A stretch of DNA of 18,935 nt from QEXZ01 sp034660015 (GTDB taxonomy: Archaea > Halobacteriota > Syntropharchaeia > Alkanophagales > Methanospirareceae), in assembly GCA_034660015.1 (NCBI GenBank), contig JAYEII010000155.1, positions 1 to 18,935 on the forward strand, written 5' to 3'. The translations under genes were made by a program, and so were the position numbers. Of the stretch, positions 1-5,474 are shown piece by piece. Numbering within the stretch: the stretch's first letter is position 1; each line of letters opens with the position of its first letter. Below the pieces are notes generated by a model. The model was not told the origin of the DNA. It searched no databases and saw only the letters and a program-made list of their open reading frames with translations.

Positions 1-76
1 GTTTCTCATCCATTGGATGTGAAAAAAATATAAAAATGTGATTGTTTAAGATTGAAAGTTATATGCTCTCGGCGTG

Positions 77-226
77 TTAGCATCGCCAACTTTGGTTTTG
101 TGCTGTCTTTAAGTTTACGGGAATGGTATTATGTGGCTTCCAACTCTGTGCGGGATCACCTGTTTTAATTATAATGTCTTTGGTGTAAGGATTGATCCAG
201 TTATTTTCCTCTCGATGGAGATTTAG
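77..226 (-). other. In-frame continuation of the 227-613 gene beyond its TAA
   Basis: Reading on past the TAA at 227-229 without changing frame gives 49 sense codons ending at TAA 77-79. The peptide starts LNLHREENNW, continues through KTGDPAQSW, and ends NQSWRC. It is hydrophilic and includes three Trp, which is typical of coding rather than random AT-rich DNA. It has no start codon close to its beginning. The simplest reading is one ancestral gene with a nonsense mutation or a sequencing error. Chance continuation is possible: an open run of this length is uncommon but not negligible. Positions 1-76 show nothing I can name. Confidence 0.4.
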
Positions 227-613
227 TTAGATAACTAAGCGATCAGTGGGTTCATAGTAAGATAAATCTAAGCCTTCAAAAGCTCGATCGTTAAAGATAA
301 TTTCAAAATTAACGTCGTCATGTTCAAACGTTTCTCCAGTAACATAATGACCATTCTCTTCAAAATATGATCGCCCTGCATAGTGGAAGTTTTCATAGCT
401 GACCATTCCTATGACAAGATCCTTCTTCTCGATAGGTACCAGAAATGATTGAATACCAATAAACTCCTCCAATTCCCCTTGAATCTGGTCTATCTTTTTC
501 TGCTTTAATAGTGAACGGGCGAGATACACATAGGGGTCATTCTTTGGATGGCTGTCTCGAAGATCATCTAAAATGAGATACTTTCGAAAATCAGTCGATA
601 CTTTAAATTGCAT
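227..613 (-). CDS. Unrecognised protein, probably truncated by an in-frame stop
   Basis: A 128-residue soluble, acidic and aromatic-rich protein with no signal peptide, membrane segment or motif I recognise. It begins MQFKVSTDFRKYL and overlaps the end of the upstream methylase-tail fragment by 11 bases, so the two were probably transcribed together. No function is assigned. The odd feature is its end: the TAA at 227-229 is followed in the same frame by 49 further sense codons that read like normal protein (listed separately), so the ancestral protein may have been about 178 residues. The start codon is ATG at 613, and no strong ribosome binding site is seen. I am fairly confident this is or was a gene, because its composition is protein-like throughout. 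The link to the neighbouring methylase fragment is positional only. Confidence 0.6.
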   Translation of the reverse strand: MQFKVSTDFRKYLILDDLRDSHPKNDPYVYLARSLLKQKKIDQIQGELEEFIGIQSFLVPIEKKDLVIGMVSYENFHYAGRSYFEENGHYVTGETFEHDDVNFEIIFNDRAFEGLDLSYYEPTDRLVI

Positions 614-842
614 AAGTTTCCTCTTCCTCGCCTCCCTCTCCTTTCAAAACCCTCAACGTCTTCCTCACCTCCTCCAACTCCTCATCCGTAATCCCATAAA
701 GTTCTGCCACAACCTTATCAATTTCCTCCTCCACTTCCTTTAGCTCTTCTTGTGCTTCCAAATCATTTTGCTCGGAATATCGCTTAGCTAACGCATGCGC
801 ATTTTTAGAAAGTTCTGCCAATTTATAAACGAAATGTGGTGC
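603..842 (-). pseudogene. C-terminal remnant of a type II/BREX-like N6-adenine DNA methylase
   Basis: The reading frame is open only from a stop at 843-845 to the TGA or TAA-type end at 603. The first usable start is TTG at 821, giving 72 residues. The peptide is a charged helix followed by EEIDKVVAELYGITDEELEEV, split here as EEIDKVVAELYG and ITDEELEEV, a pattern I know from the extreme C-termini of Eco57I/PglX-type restriction-modification methylases (D-x-x-V-x-x-L-Y-G-L/I-T-x-E-E). The catalytic NPPY motif and the SAM-binding domain are absent, since the upstream sequence belongs to another gene. It is therefore best read as the leftover tail of a deleted methylase. A free-standing small protein is possible but less likely. 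It overlaps the next gene downstream by 11 bases, as a co-transcribed defence or accessory pair would. Confidence 0.5.
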
Positions 843-860
843 TTAAGAAAAATAGAAAAA

Positions 861-1661
861 TCATCTTAAAGAAAGGTTGCTGATAAACTCCAAACTCGCT
901 ATTCCGTCTTCTATCGTGTATAATTCCATCACCATCCGCCCTTCATACCCATAATCGTCAATCCCGTTTGACACCCTCTTCCAGTCCAGGTTCCCCTTAC
1001 CCAGCGGCAAATGCAGGTCATCCGCCCCGAAGTTATCGCTCGCATGAAGATGTATTATCTCCATATCGTCTGCCTTATCACGGATATTCAAGAATTCATC
1101 CAGCGTCTTTGTCGTGTTCGCATGCGCAACGTCCAGACATATTCCCAGATTGTCCATGTTTACGCCACGCACTATTTGAATGAGTTCATCAGGATACCTA
1201 CCCAGCATCATATTTATTGATGGTAGATTCTCCACCGCTATTCGCAATCCGCGTTCAGCAGCAAACGCGCAAAGTGCCGTTAGACCTTCAATCGCCTTCT
1301 GAATCGCCTTTTCCGGCGTCTGCACAGATAAAGGCGATAAAATACCCGGATGCACCACGCATATATGCTCAACGAACTCGTATGTGTTCTCGATACTGTC
1401 TTTTATCTGCCTTATGCTCTCTTCCCATATCCCTCTGTTTACACTGGCAATGTTTATATCCGAGAGGGGGGCATGTAAGGAAAGAACAAGATTCGTTGTT
1501 TCGTAGATTTCCTTCACTCGTTCTCTAAATCCGCCTTCTACCTTTTGCTGTCCTTCACCCACTATTTCCCAGCCCTGAAAACCTGCGTCTTCTAACCTGT
1601 ACATCCAGTCCACAGGGTTGCTGGTGGCATCAACACGTGAAAAACTTATTTTTGCTCTCAT
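861..1661 (-). CDS. Sugar phosphate isomerase/epimerase-like TIM-barrel protein
   Basis: A 266-residue protein of the xylose isomerase-like / AP endonuclease family 2 TIM-barrel superfamily. Family signatures appear in order: LHAPLSDIN, VVHPG, AVENLP, CLDVAHAN, IIHLHASDN, HLPLGKGNLDW and a late MVMEL. The conserved His, Glu and Asp in these strands are those that bind a divalent metal in the family. The substrate is unknown, as such archaeal proteins are rarely characterised. The frame is open upstream to 1736, but the extra 25 residues are a Phe/Leu/Lys-rich translation of a dispersed repeat, so I chose ATG 1661 (MRAKISFSR), where family-like sequence begins. There is no Shine-Dalgarno motif, because the repeat runs right up to the start codon. 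The gene lies 102 bases after mobB on the same strand, with a strong hairpin between them, so separate transcription is likely. Confidence 0.8.
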   Translation of the reverse strand: MRAKISFSRVDATSNPVDWMYRLEDAGFQGWEIVGEGQQKVEGGFRERVKEIYETTNLVLSLHAPLSDINIASVNRGIWEESIRQIKDSIENTYEFVEHICVVHPGILSPLSVQTPEKAIQKAIEGLTALCAFAAERGLRIAVENLPSINMMLGRYPDELIQIVRGVNMDNLGICLDVAHANTTKTLDEFLNIRDKADDMEIIHLHASDNFGADDLHLPLGKGNLDWKRVSNGIDDYGYEGRMVMELYTIEDGIASLEFISNLSLR

Positions 1662-1760
1662 AACACTTTTTCTTTTTTGTAAAAAAAAGAAAACCTGTGC
1701 TAAAAGAAAAAATAATAATGGAATATTTTTAGTCAAGGTTTTTACCGAAGGTAAAAAAGT
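1661..1760 (-). repeat. AT-rich dispersed element with hairpin, copy A
   Basis: Read on the minus strand, this element starts with a perfect 8-bp hairpin (TTTTTACC, loop TTC on the minus strand, GGTAAAAA; plus-strand positions 1739-1757). It continues through CCTTGACTAAAAATAT to a 3' half that matches 13154-13203 closely. The shared core includes CTTTTAGCACAGGTTTTC and AAAAAGAAAAAGTGTT. Its 3' end fuses into the ATG of the TIM-barrel gene: copy A ends GTGTTATG where the 13.2-kb copy has GTGTTGTG. The hairpin sits immediately after the mobB stop, so it could also act as a processing or termination signal for that transcript. Confidence 0.7.
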
Positions 1761-1763
1761 TGT

Positions 1764-2237
1764 TTAGTAGTCGTCAAGAGAAAGAATAAGTTTGACTATC
1801 TCTTTTATCGTTTCTTCTCGGTCTTCAGAATCCGTTGGCAAGTCCACTTTTTTTATTATGTTACCGACTAAATCTTCATCTAAAAACTCGCTCAGTGTTA
1901 TCTTCGGCAAATCGCTGCTCTTAAACCCTTCAACCAGCACGAAATCAACACCCGAATGCGCCATTTCAGTTAGCAATTCCGTCACCGTTTTACCACGGCG
2001 GCAAATTTTTATTGCCTTTTCCTCTGACGTGCCTATAACAACTTCCGCACCGGCGTTAAAGAAACGGTCTGTATCTTTTGCGGTGGACGTATCAAAATCA
2101 AAATCCAAATTCAAATTCAGTTCATGCGCGTGTTTTATGCACCCTACTTTACCATATTCGTTCAGATAAGGGATTAAACACTCGATAAAAGATGTTTTTC
2201 CTGACTTCTTCTTTCCTATTATGGATATGACCTTCAT
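1764..2237 (-). CDS. mobB: MobB, molybdopterin-guanine dinucleotide biosynthesis adaptor GTPase
   Basis: A 157-residue P-loop protein that helps convert molybdopterin (or tungstopterin) to the dinucleotide cofactor form. The Walker A motif GKKKSGKT is at residues 8-15. The family region KHAHELNLNLDFD followed by DTDRFFNAGAEVV matches the MobB KH-x-H...D-x-x-R-x-x-x-AGA block, and VEGFKSSDLPKI is the usual DxxxVEGFK/KI strand. The frame is open to 2303, but that extension is translated repeat DNA, so ATG 2237 (MKVISIIGK) is the supported start. Its start codon lies only about 3 bases from the tandem-repeat element. The product is relevant to the aldehyde:ferredoxin oxidoreductase 6 kb away, which needs a pterin-bound W or Mo, although the two are not in one operon. 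Confidence 0.85.
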   Translation of the reverse strand: MKVISIIGKKKSGKTSFIECLIPYLNEYGKVGCIKHAHELNLNLDFDFDTSTAKDTDRFFNAGAEVVIGTSEEKAIKICRRGKTVTELLTEMAHSGVDFVLVEGFKSSDLPKITLSEFLDEDLVGNIIKKVDLPTDSEDREETIKEIVKLILSLDDY

Positions 2238-2240
2238 AAC

Positions 2241-2398
2241 AAACTTTTTTGCAAAGCAAAAACCTTTACTAAAAATATGCTTACGCTGCTTTTTTGCAAG
2301 CAAAAACCTTTACTAAAAATATGCTTACGCTGCTTTTTTGCAAGCAAAAACCTTTACTAAAAATATGCTTACGCCGTTTTGCTTCGTAAAAAAAGTTT
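2241..2398. repeat. Inverted-repeat-ended element containing three tandem ~44-bp units
   Basis: Three direct units lie at 2251-2295, 2296-2339 and 2340-2380, each beginning GCAAGCAAAAACC (first copy GCAAAGCAAAAACC) and containing TTTACTAAAAATATGCTTAC. The second unit is identical to the first apart from one missing A, and the third diverges after ACGCC. The whole array is bounded by imperfect inverted ends: AAACTTTTTTGCAAAGCAAAA at about 2241-2261 and the reverse complement of AAACTTTTTTTACGAAGCAAAA at 2377-2398. It fills the mobB-atpH gap. No coding capacity is evident. It resembles a MITE-like or hairpin element with internal tandem expansion. Confidence 0.8.
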
Positions 2399-2400
2399 CT

Positions 2401-2410
2401 TTTTAAATAA
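2401..2410 (+). promoter_or_regulatory. TATA box for atpH, leaderless start
   Basis: TTTTAAATAA is centred about 26 bases before the ATG at 2431. This is the usual archaeal TATA-to-start-site distance, so the transcript probably begins at or next to the start codon. No Shine-Dalgarno motif is present, which fits a leaderless mRNA. The box begins 3 bases after the end of the repeat element. Confidence 0.55.
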
Positions 2411-2430
2411 AGTTTGTATAGAAGAATACA

Positions 2431-2748
2431 ATGGCAGTAGAAGCGCTTAAAGCGATAAGAGAAGGGGAAGAAGAGGGCAGGAAGTTAATAGAAGAAGCTA
2501 AGGGCAGCGCTGCAGAAATATTAACAGACGCGGATGATGCAGTGAAGCAACTAAAGGAGAAGGCGCATGCGGCGGAAAAGGATTTAGAAGCCCAGATTTC
2601 TGATAAGTATGCAAAAGAAGGCGAGAAGGAAGAGGAAGCGATAATGAGGGATGCCACAGCGGAAGCCGAGAAGCAGAAAGCAACTGCAGAATCCAAGTTC
2701 AGCAGCACGGTAAACCTCGTGTTAGAAAGAATTTTAGGTTTGAGGTGA
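2431..2748 (+). CDS. atpH: A-type ATP synthase subunit H (peripheral stalk)
   Basis: A 105-residue, almost wholly helical, Ala/Glu/Lys-rich protein. In A-type ATP synthases, subunit H pairs with subunit E as a coiled-coil peripheral stalk that keeps the catalytic head from turning with the rotor. What is visible is the N-terminal pattern A-x-x-AIREGEEEGRKLIEEA, continuous heptad-like charge through residue 90, and the short hydrophobic end VLERILGLR, all as in the family. Length is typical. The stop TGA at 2746-2748 lies inside the Shine-Dalgarno of the next gene, atpE, indicating translational coupling. It is the first gene of an H-E-protease-F group that lacks the usual I, K, C, A, B and D subunits in this window. 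Confidence 0.85.
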   Translation: MAVEALKAIREGEEEGRKLIEEAKGSAAEILTDADDAVKQLKEKAHAAEKDLEAQISDKYAKEGEKEEEAIMRDATAEAEKQKATAESKFSSTVNLVLERILGLR

Positions 2749-2753
2749 TTCAG

Positions 2754-3443
2754 TTGGGCGCAACAGAGATAGTAGGGAAGATAAAGGAAGAAGCTGTTTC
2801 GGAGGAGGCGCAAATAATTAGCGAAGCGAAGGAGAAAGCAAAGCTCATGCTCGAAGAAGCGAAAGCTCAGGTAGAAGTGCAAAAGAAAAATTTTATTGTC
2901 GCTGAGGAACGGAAAGGAGTTGAAGAGCGCGAACGAATGGTTCGAGCCGCGCGATTAAATGCGAGAAAACTCAAATGGCAGTCTGAAGAGGGATTGATAG
3001 CGAAAGTGTTAGAGGAATCAATGAAGCGGATGACCGAAGTAAAAAAAGAAGGTTTCAAAGGTAATTCATATTCAAATATCCTGGCTGGCTTGATAAAGGA
3101 TGCTGCGATGAGTATAATCGCCGGGAGTGGTGGTACAAGCACAAGCACAAGCACAAGCCGTGGTGGTAGCGAATTGAACGTGATACTCAGCGATGAGGAT
3201 GCCGATGCATCTTTTGTGACTCCTGATATGCTAAACAAGATAGCAGATGAAATAAGCACCGGCGCCGGGGGCGTGAAGGTGCATTTATCATTATCGGATG
3301 ACCGGATAAGGTCGGCAGGAGGAGTTATAGTACGAGGAAAAGACGAAAAGATAGAGGTGAACAATACTTTTGAACAGCGACTGGCACGTTTTTCCACCCG
3401 TTTACGAGAAGAGATTGTAAAAAATATGTTAAGTAGGAGATAG
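2754..3443 (+). CDS. atpE: A-type ATP synthase subunit E (peripheral stalk)
   Basis: Subunit E forms the peripheral stalk heterodimer with H and docks on the A/B head. Residues 1-100 are a long charged helix (EEAQIISEAKEKAK...), and about 141-229 form the globular C-terminal domain with LNVILSDEDAD, AGGVKVHLS, SAGGVIVRG and NTFEQRL, the standard E-subunit signatures. I chose TTG 2754 because GAGGTGAT (2742-2749) gives an ideal Shine-Dalgarno 4 bases upstream. The alternative, GTG 2745, overlaps that motif and the atpH stop. The oddity is a low-complexity loop at residues 124-138 (GSGG, TS repeats, RGGS) encoded by a 6-base tandem repeat, inserted just before the globular domain. The coding sequence ends 2 bases before the next gene. 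Confidence 0.85.
   Translation: MGATEIVGKIKEEAVSEEAQIISEAKEKAKLMLEEAKAQVEVQKKNFIVAEERKGVEERERMVRAARLNARKLKWQSEEGLIAKVLEESMKRMTEVKKEGFKGNSYSNILAGLIKDAAMSIIAGSGGTSTSTSTSRGGSELNVILSDEDADASFVTPDMLNKIADEISTGAGGVKVHLSLSDDRIRSAGGVIVRGKDEKIEVNNTFEQRLARFSTRLREEIVKNMLSRR
3135..3158 (+). repeat. Four tandem ACAAGC hexamers inside atpE
   Basis: ACAAGC is repeated exactly four times, encoding alternating Thr-Ser. It is flanked by GGTGGT-like Gly codons on both sides. Because the unit is 6 bases, copy-number change would lengthen or shorten the linker by two residues without shifting the frame. Confidence 0.9.
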
Positions 3444-3445
3444 AG

Positions 3446-3838
3446 ATGGGATTTACATACGTTGAAATCACGGTATACAATCCGGCGGATTTGACTATGT
3501 GGAGAAAAATTGAACTTTTGGTGGATAGTGGTGCGCTGTTCACCGCCATACCCCGGGGTCTGCTTGAAGAGCTTGGGCTCACCCCCGTAGCCAGAAGAAG
3601 GTTAAAGGTTTTTGGCGGCGATATTATCGAGAGAGATATAGGCGGCGCAGTCGTGGAACATGAAGGTAAGCGAGCGGTGGTTCCGATTATTTTCGGTGAT
3701 GCTGAAGACATCCCCGTGCTTGGCGCTACCGCGCTGGAATCGTTAGGCTATCAATTGGACCCTGTAACGAAAGAGTTGAAGCCGATAGAATTGCTAATGT
3801 TAATGGTAAAGGTAAAACAAGTTATAGACACAGATTAA
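3446..3838 (+). CDS. Retropepsin-like (clan AA) aspartyl protease family protein
   Basis: A 130-residue protein with the single-domain retropepsin plan: an N-terminal strand (GFTYVEITVYNP), the catalytic-type motif LLVDSGA at residues 25-30 (Asp27), then AIPRGLLEELGL, and the second hydrophobic loop VPIIFGDAEDIPVLGATALESLG at 79-101. These proteins work as dimers, each giving one Asp. Their substrates in archaea are unknown. A good Shine-Dalgarno (AGGAG, 3435-3439) precedes ATG 3446, and the gene is 2 bases from atpE, so it is part of the operon. Its last three codons (Asp-Thr-Asp) and its stop are supplied by the left arm of the atpF-flanking repeat, so the C-terminus may have been remodelled by repeat insertion. 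Confidence 0.75.
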   Translation: MGFTYVEITVYNPADLTMWRKIELLVDSGALFTAIPRGLLEELGLTPVARRRLKVFGGDIIERDIGGAVVEHEGKRAVVPIIFGDAEDIPVLGATALESLGYQLDPVTKELKPIELLMLMVKVKQVIDTD

Positions 3839-3927
3839 CGCAGATTAACACAGATAACTTAACAAATCCGTGTAAATCCGTGTAAATCTGTGTCTTAAAT
3901 AGGAGGAAGTTATACTTTATATACAAC
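3827..3927 (+). repeat. Left arm of the inverted repeat flanking atpF
   Basis: Positions 3827-3855 are the exact reverse complement of 4371-4399 (29 of 29 bases). Positions 3891-3927 match the reverse complement of 4279-4315 at 34 of 37 bases. The stretch between them aligns with a roughly 19-base indel. The outer portion is also self-complementary (a CACAGATTAACGCAG-type strand against a CCGTGTAAATCTGTG-type strand), so it can fold alone. AGGAGG at 3901-3906 is too far from the atpF ATG to be its ribosome site in the usual way. Confidence 0.9.
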
Positions 3928-3932
3928 AAAAA

Positions 3933-4259
3933 ATGATTGCGGTAATTGGCGACCCTGAGACTGCTGCTGGTTTCCGGCTCGCAGGCGTAAAAGAAGTGCA
4001 CGAGTATCCCCCCGATGGTGGAGAAGACGTTGCTCGTGTATTAGATAAATTAGCAAAGGAGGGATTTGCCATCATAATCATAACCGAAAGATTTGCTGCG
4101 GAAGTCCGGAACAGGGACAAGATAAGGGAGATAAACGCGGAGAAAAAAGGTGTAATGCCCATTATCGTTGAAGTGCCGGACAAGAAAGGACCGATGGAGA
4201 AAGAGATTGACGAGATAGGAAGGCTAATAAAACGTGCCGTGGGAGTTGCGGTTAAGTAA
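3933..4259 (+). CDS. atpF: A-type ATP synthase subunit F (central stalk)
   Basis: A 108-residue protein matching V/A-type ATPase subunit F, a small Rossmann-like central-stalk subunit that contacts subunit D and the catalytic head. What is seen is MIAVIGDPETAAGFRLAGV at the N-terminus, AIIIITERFA at about residues 48-57, MPIIVEVPDKKGP at 73-86 and the ending helix RLIKRAVGVAVK. Length is normal and all signatures are intact. ATG 3933 follows the left repeat arm by 5 bases. No close Shine-Dalgarno is present: AGGAGG lies 26 bases upstream. Its gap from atpE is filled by a protease gene and a repeat, whereas in methanogen operons F normally follows C. Identical-type repeat arms lie in inverted orientation on both sides, so the gene forms a discrete cassette. 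Confidence 0.88.
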   Translation: MIAVIGDPETAAGFRLAGVKEVHEYPPDGGEDVARVLDKLAKEGFAIIIITERFAAEVRNRDKIREINAEKKGVMPIIVEVPDKKGPMEKEIDEIGRLIKRAVGVAVK

Positions 4260-4278
4260 ATTAGCGGTTTGGTTTTTC

Positions 4279-4399
4279 GTTGTATATAAAGTATAGCTTC
4301 CTTCTATTTGAGACACGGATTTACACTGATTTACGCAGATTTATTTAAGTTTGACATTGTTGATTTTATCATCTGTGTTAATCTGCGTTAATCTGTGTC
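4279..4399 (-). repeat. Right arm of the inverted repeat flanking atpF
   Basis: This is the reverse-complement partner of 3827-3927. It starts 20 bases after the atpF stop. Relative to the left arm it carries about 19 extra bases near 4352-4370. Like the left arm it folds on itself through CACGGATTTACAC-like and GTGTTAATCTGCG-like strands. A TATA-like TATATAAAG at 4283-4291 points rightward, toward the ABC transporter ATPase. Confidence 0.9.
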
Positions 4400-4445
4400 A
4401 ACGATTTATTTTTTTATTTGAAAAAAAGTTTGTAAAGGACCGCGA

Positions 4446-4453
4446 TTTAATAT
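4446..4453 (+). promoter_or_regulatory. Probable TATA box for the ABC transporter ATPase
   Basis: TTTAATAT is centred about 24 bases before ATG 4474, consistent with a leaderless transcript, and no Shine-Dalgarno is seen. The alternative TATATAAAG at 4283-4291, inside the repeat arm, would give a long structured leader of about 160 bases. Confidence 0.4.
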
Positions 4454-4473
4454 TATACTATTTAATTAATGTG

Positions 4474-5412
4474 ATGAAGGCAATAGAAGTAAAGGACTTA
4501 GTGAAGAGGTATCGAGGCAATGGCTTTGCTGCTGTGGACCACATCTCTTTTAACGTGGAAAGCGGCGAGATATTTGCTTTACTCGGTCCTAATGGGGCAG
4601 GAAAGACAACTGCGATAAAAATACTGACCACTCTGCTGAAGCCCACTTCGGGAACGGCAAAGGTAGCGGGGTTTGATATCGGTAAGGATAAGGACAGCGT
4701 GAGGAAGAGTATAGGAATTGTATTTCAAGAACCCTCTTTGGACTGGAGATTAACAGGAAGGGAGAATCTGGATTTCCATGCCAGGATATACGGAATAGGG
4801 AGGAAAGAAAGAGAACGGAGGATAGAAGAGGTTTTAAAGCTCGTTGAACTGGAAGACAAAGCGGATGTAGTGGTAGATAAGTATTCAGGGGGGATGAAAC
4901 GTAGTTTAGAGCTTGCAAGGGGCTTTATTCACAACCCAAAAGTCCTATTCTTGGACGAACCCACTCTGGGATTGGATACGCACACGAGGAGGAGAATATG
5001 GGATTACATACGGGAGTTAAACGACAGCGAAGGAGTAACGATTGTATTGACCACACATCACATGGAAGAAGCGGATTATCTTTGTGACCGTGTAGGGATT
5101 ATGGACAGGGGGAAGATAATTGCTCTTGACACACCGAAAAACCTGAAGGATTTGATAGGCACGGATTTAGTGAGTTTGGAAATGAATACGGGGAGTTATA
5201 ACGTGGAAGTTTTCAAAAAGCTTGATTTTGTTACTGAGTTCAAGGCGTATGAGGGTTTTGTAACGTTGAAGATGGAGAGAGGCGACTTGAGAATACCTGC
5301 GATTATGGAGGTTGCGAGGAAAGCGGGGATAGAGATAAGATCGGTGAATTTGGGGAAGCCGAGTCTGGAGGATGTGTTTTTGCATTTCACGGGGAGGAGG
5401 ATAAGGGAGTAG
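4474..5412 (+). CDS. ABC-2 type exporter ATP-binding protein (DrrA/NodI-like)
   Basis: A 312-residue cytoplasmic ATPase that powers an ABC-2 exporter. Motifs in order: Walker A GPNGAGKTT (38-46), Q-loop FQEPSLDWRLTGREN (from 84), signature YSGGMKRS (137-144), Walker B VLFLDEP (157-163), D-loop GLD and H-loop His195 in TTHHMEEAD. A C-terminal accessory domain (about 220-312) ends in KPSLEDVFLHFTGRR, typical of DrrA-like ATPases. The open frame reaches back to 4351, but those residues translate the repeat, so ATG 4474 (MKAIEVKDL) is the start, with GTG 4471 also possible. The matching permease gene lies 2.36 kb downstream at 7771, beyond a block of opposite-strand genes. The substrate is unknown. 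Confidence 0.9.
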   Translation: MKAIEVKDLVKRYRGNGFAAVDHISFNVESGEIFALLGPNGAGKTTAIKILTTLLKPTSGTAKVAGFDIGKDKDSVRKSIGIVFQEPSLDWRLTGRENLDFHARIYGIGRKERERRIEEVLKLVELEDKADVVVDKYSGGMKRSLELARGFIHNPKVLFLDEPTLGLDTHTRRRIWDYIRELNDSEGVTIVLTTHHMEEADYLCDRVGIMDRGKIIALDTPKNLKDLIGTDLVSLEMNTGSYNVEVFKKLDFVTEFKAYEGFVTLKMERGDLRIPAIMEVARKAGIEIRSVNLGKPSLEDVFLHFTGRRIRE

Positions 5413-5429
5413 ATAAAGCCCCCAGGATC

Positions 5430-5474
5430 ATGAAGGTTTCTTTTAAGTTCGTTTTTAAGGCAATCTTCGATTAA
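5430..5474 (+). other. Short truncated reading frame after the ABC ATPase
   Basis: ATG 5430 opens 14 codons (MKVSFKFVFKAIFD) and then TAA. It starts 18 bases after the ATPase stop, where a permease subunit would be expected, and runs into the end of the K+ channel gene. It may be the relic 5' end of a permease cut by an insertion, or chance. Support is weak. Confidence 0.15.

Noticed and set aside
1..76. CATCCATTGGATG palindrome near the left edge
   Set aside because: Short, isolated, and not tied to a promoter or gene boundary that can be seen in the window.
227..229. Recoding of the in-frame stop as a special amino acid
   Set aside because: The codon is TAA; pyrrolysine and selenocysteine use TAG and TGA, and no recoding structure is evident.
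1662..1736. N-terminal membrane segment on the TIM-barrel protein
   Set aside because: The Phe/Leu-rich extension is translated repeat DNA that matches a non-coding copy near 13.2 kb, and family similarity starts at ATG 1661.
3827..3900. Short repeated motifs resembling a CRISPR array
   Set aside because: The ACACAGATT-type motifs are imperfect, closely packed and self-complementary, with no unique spacers of constant length and no cas genes.
4351..4473. Extended N-terminus of the ABC ATPase
   Set aside because: It translates the right repeat arm; the ABC domain begins at MKAIEVKDL with a TATA box at leaderless distance.
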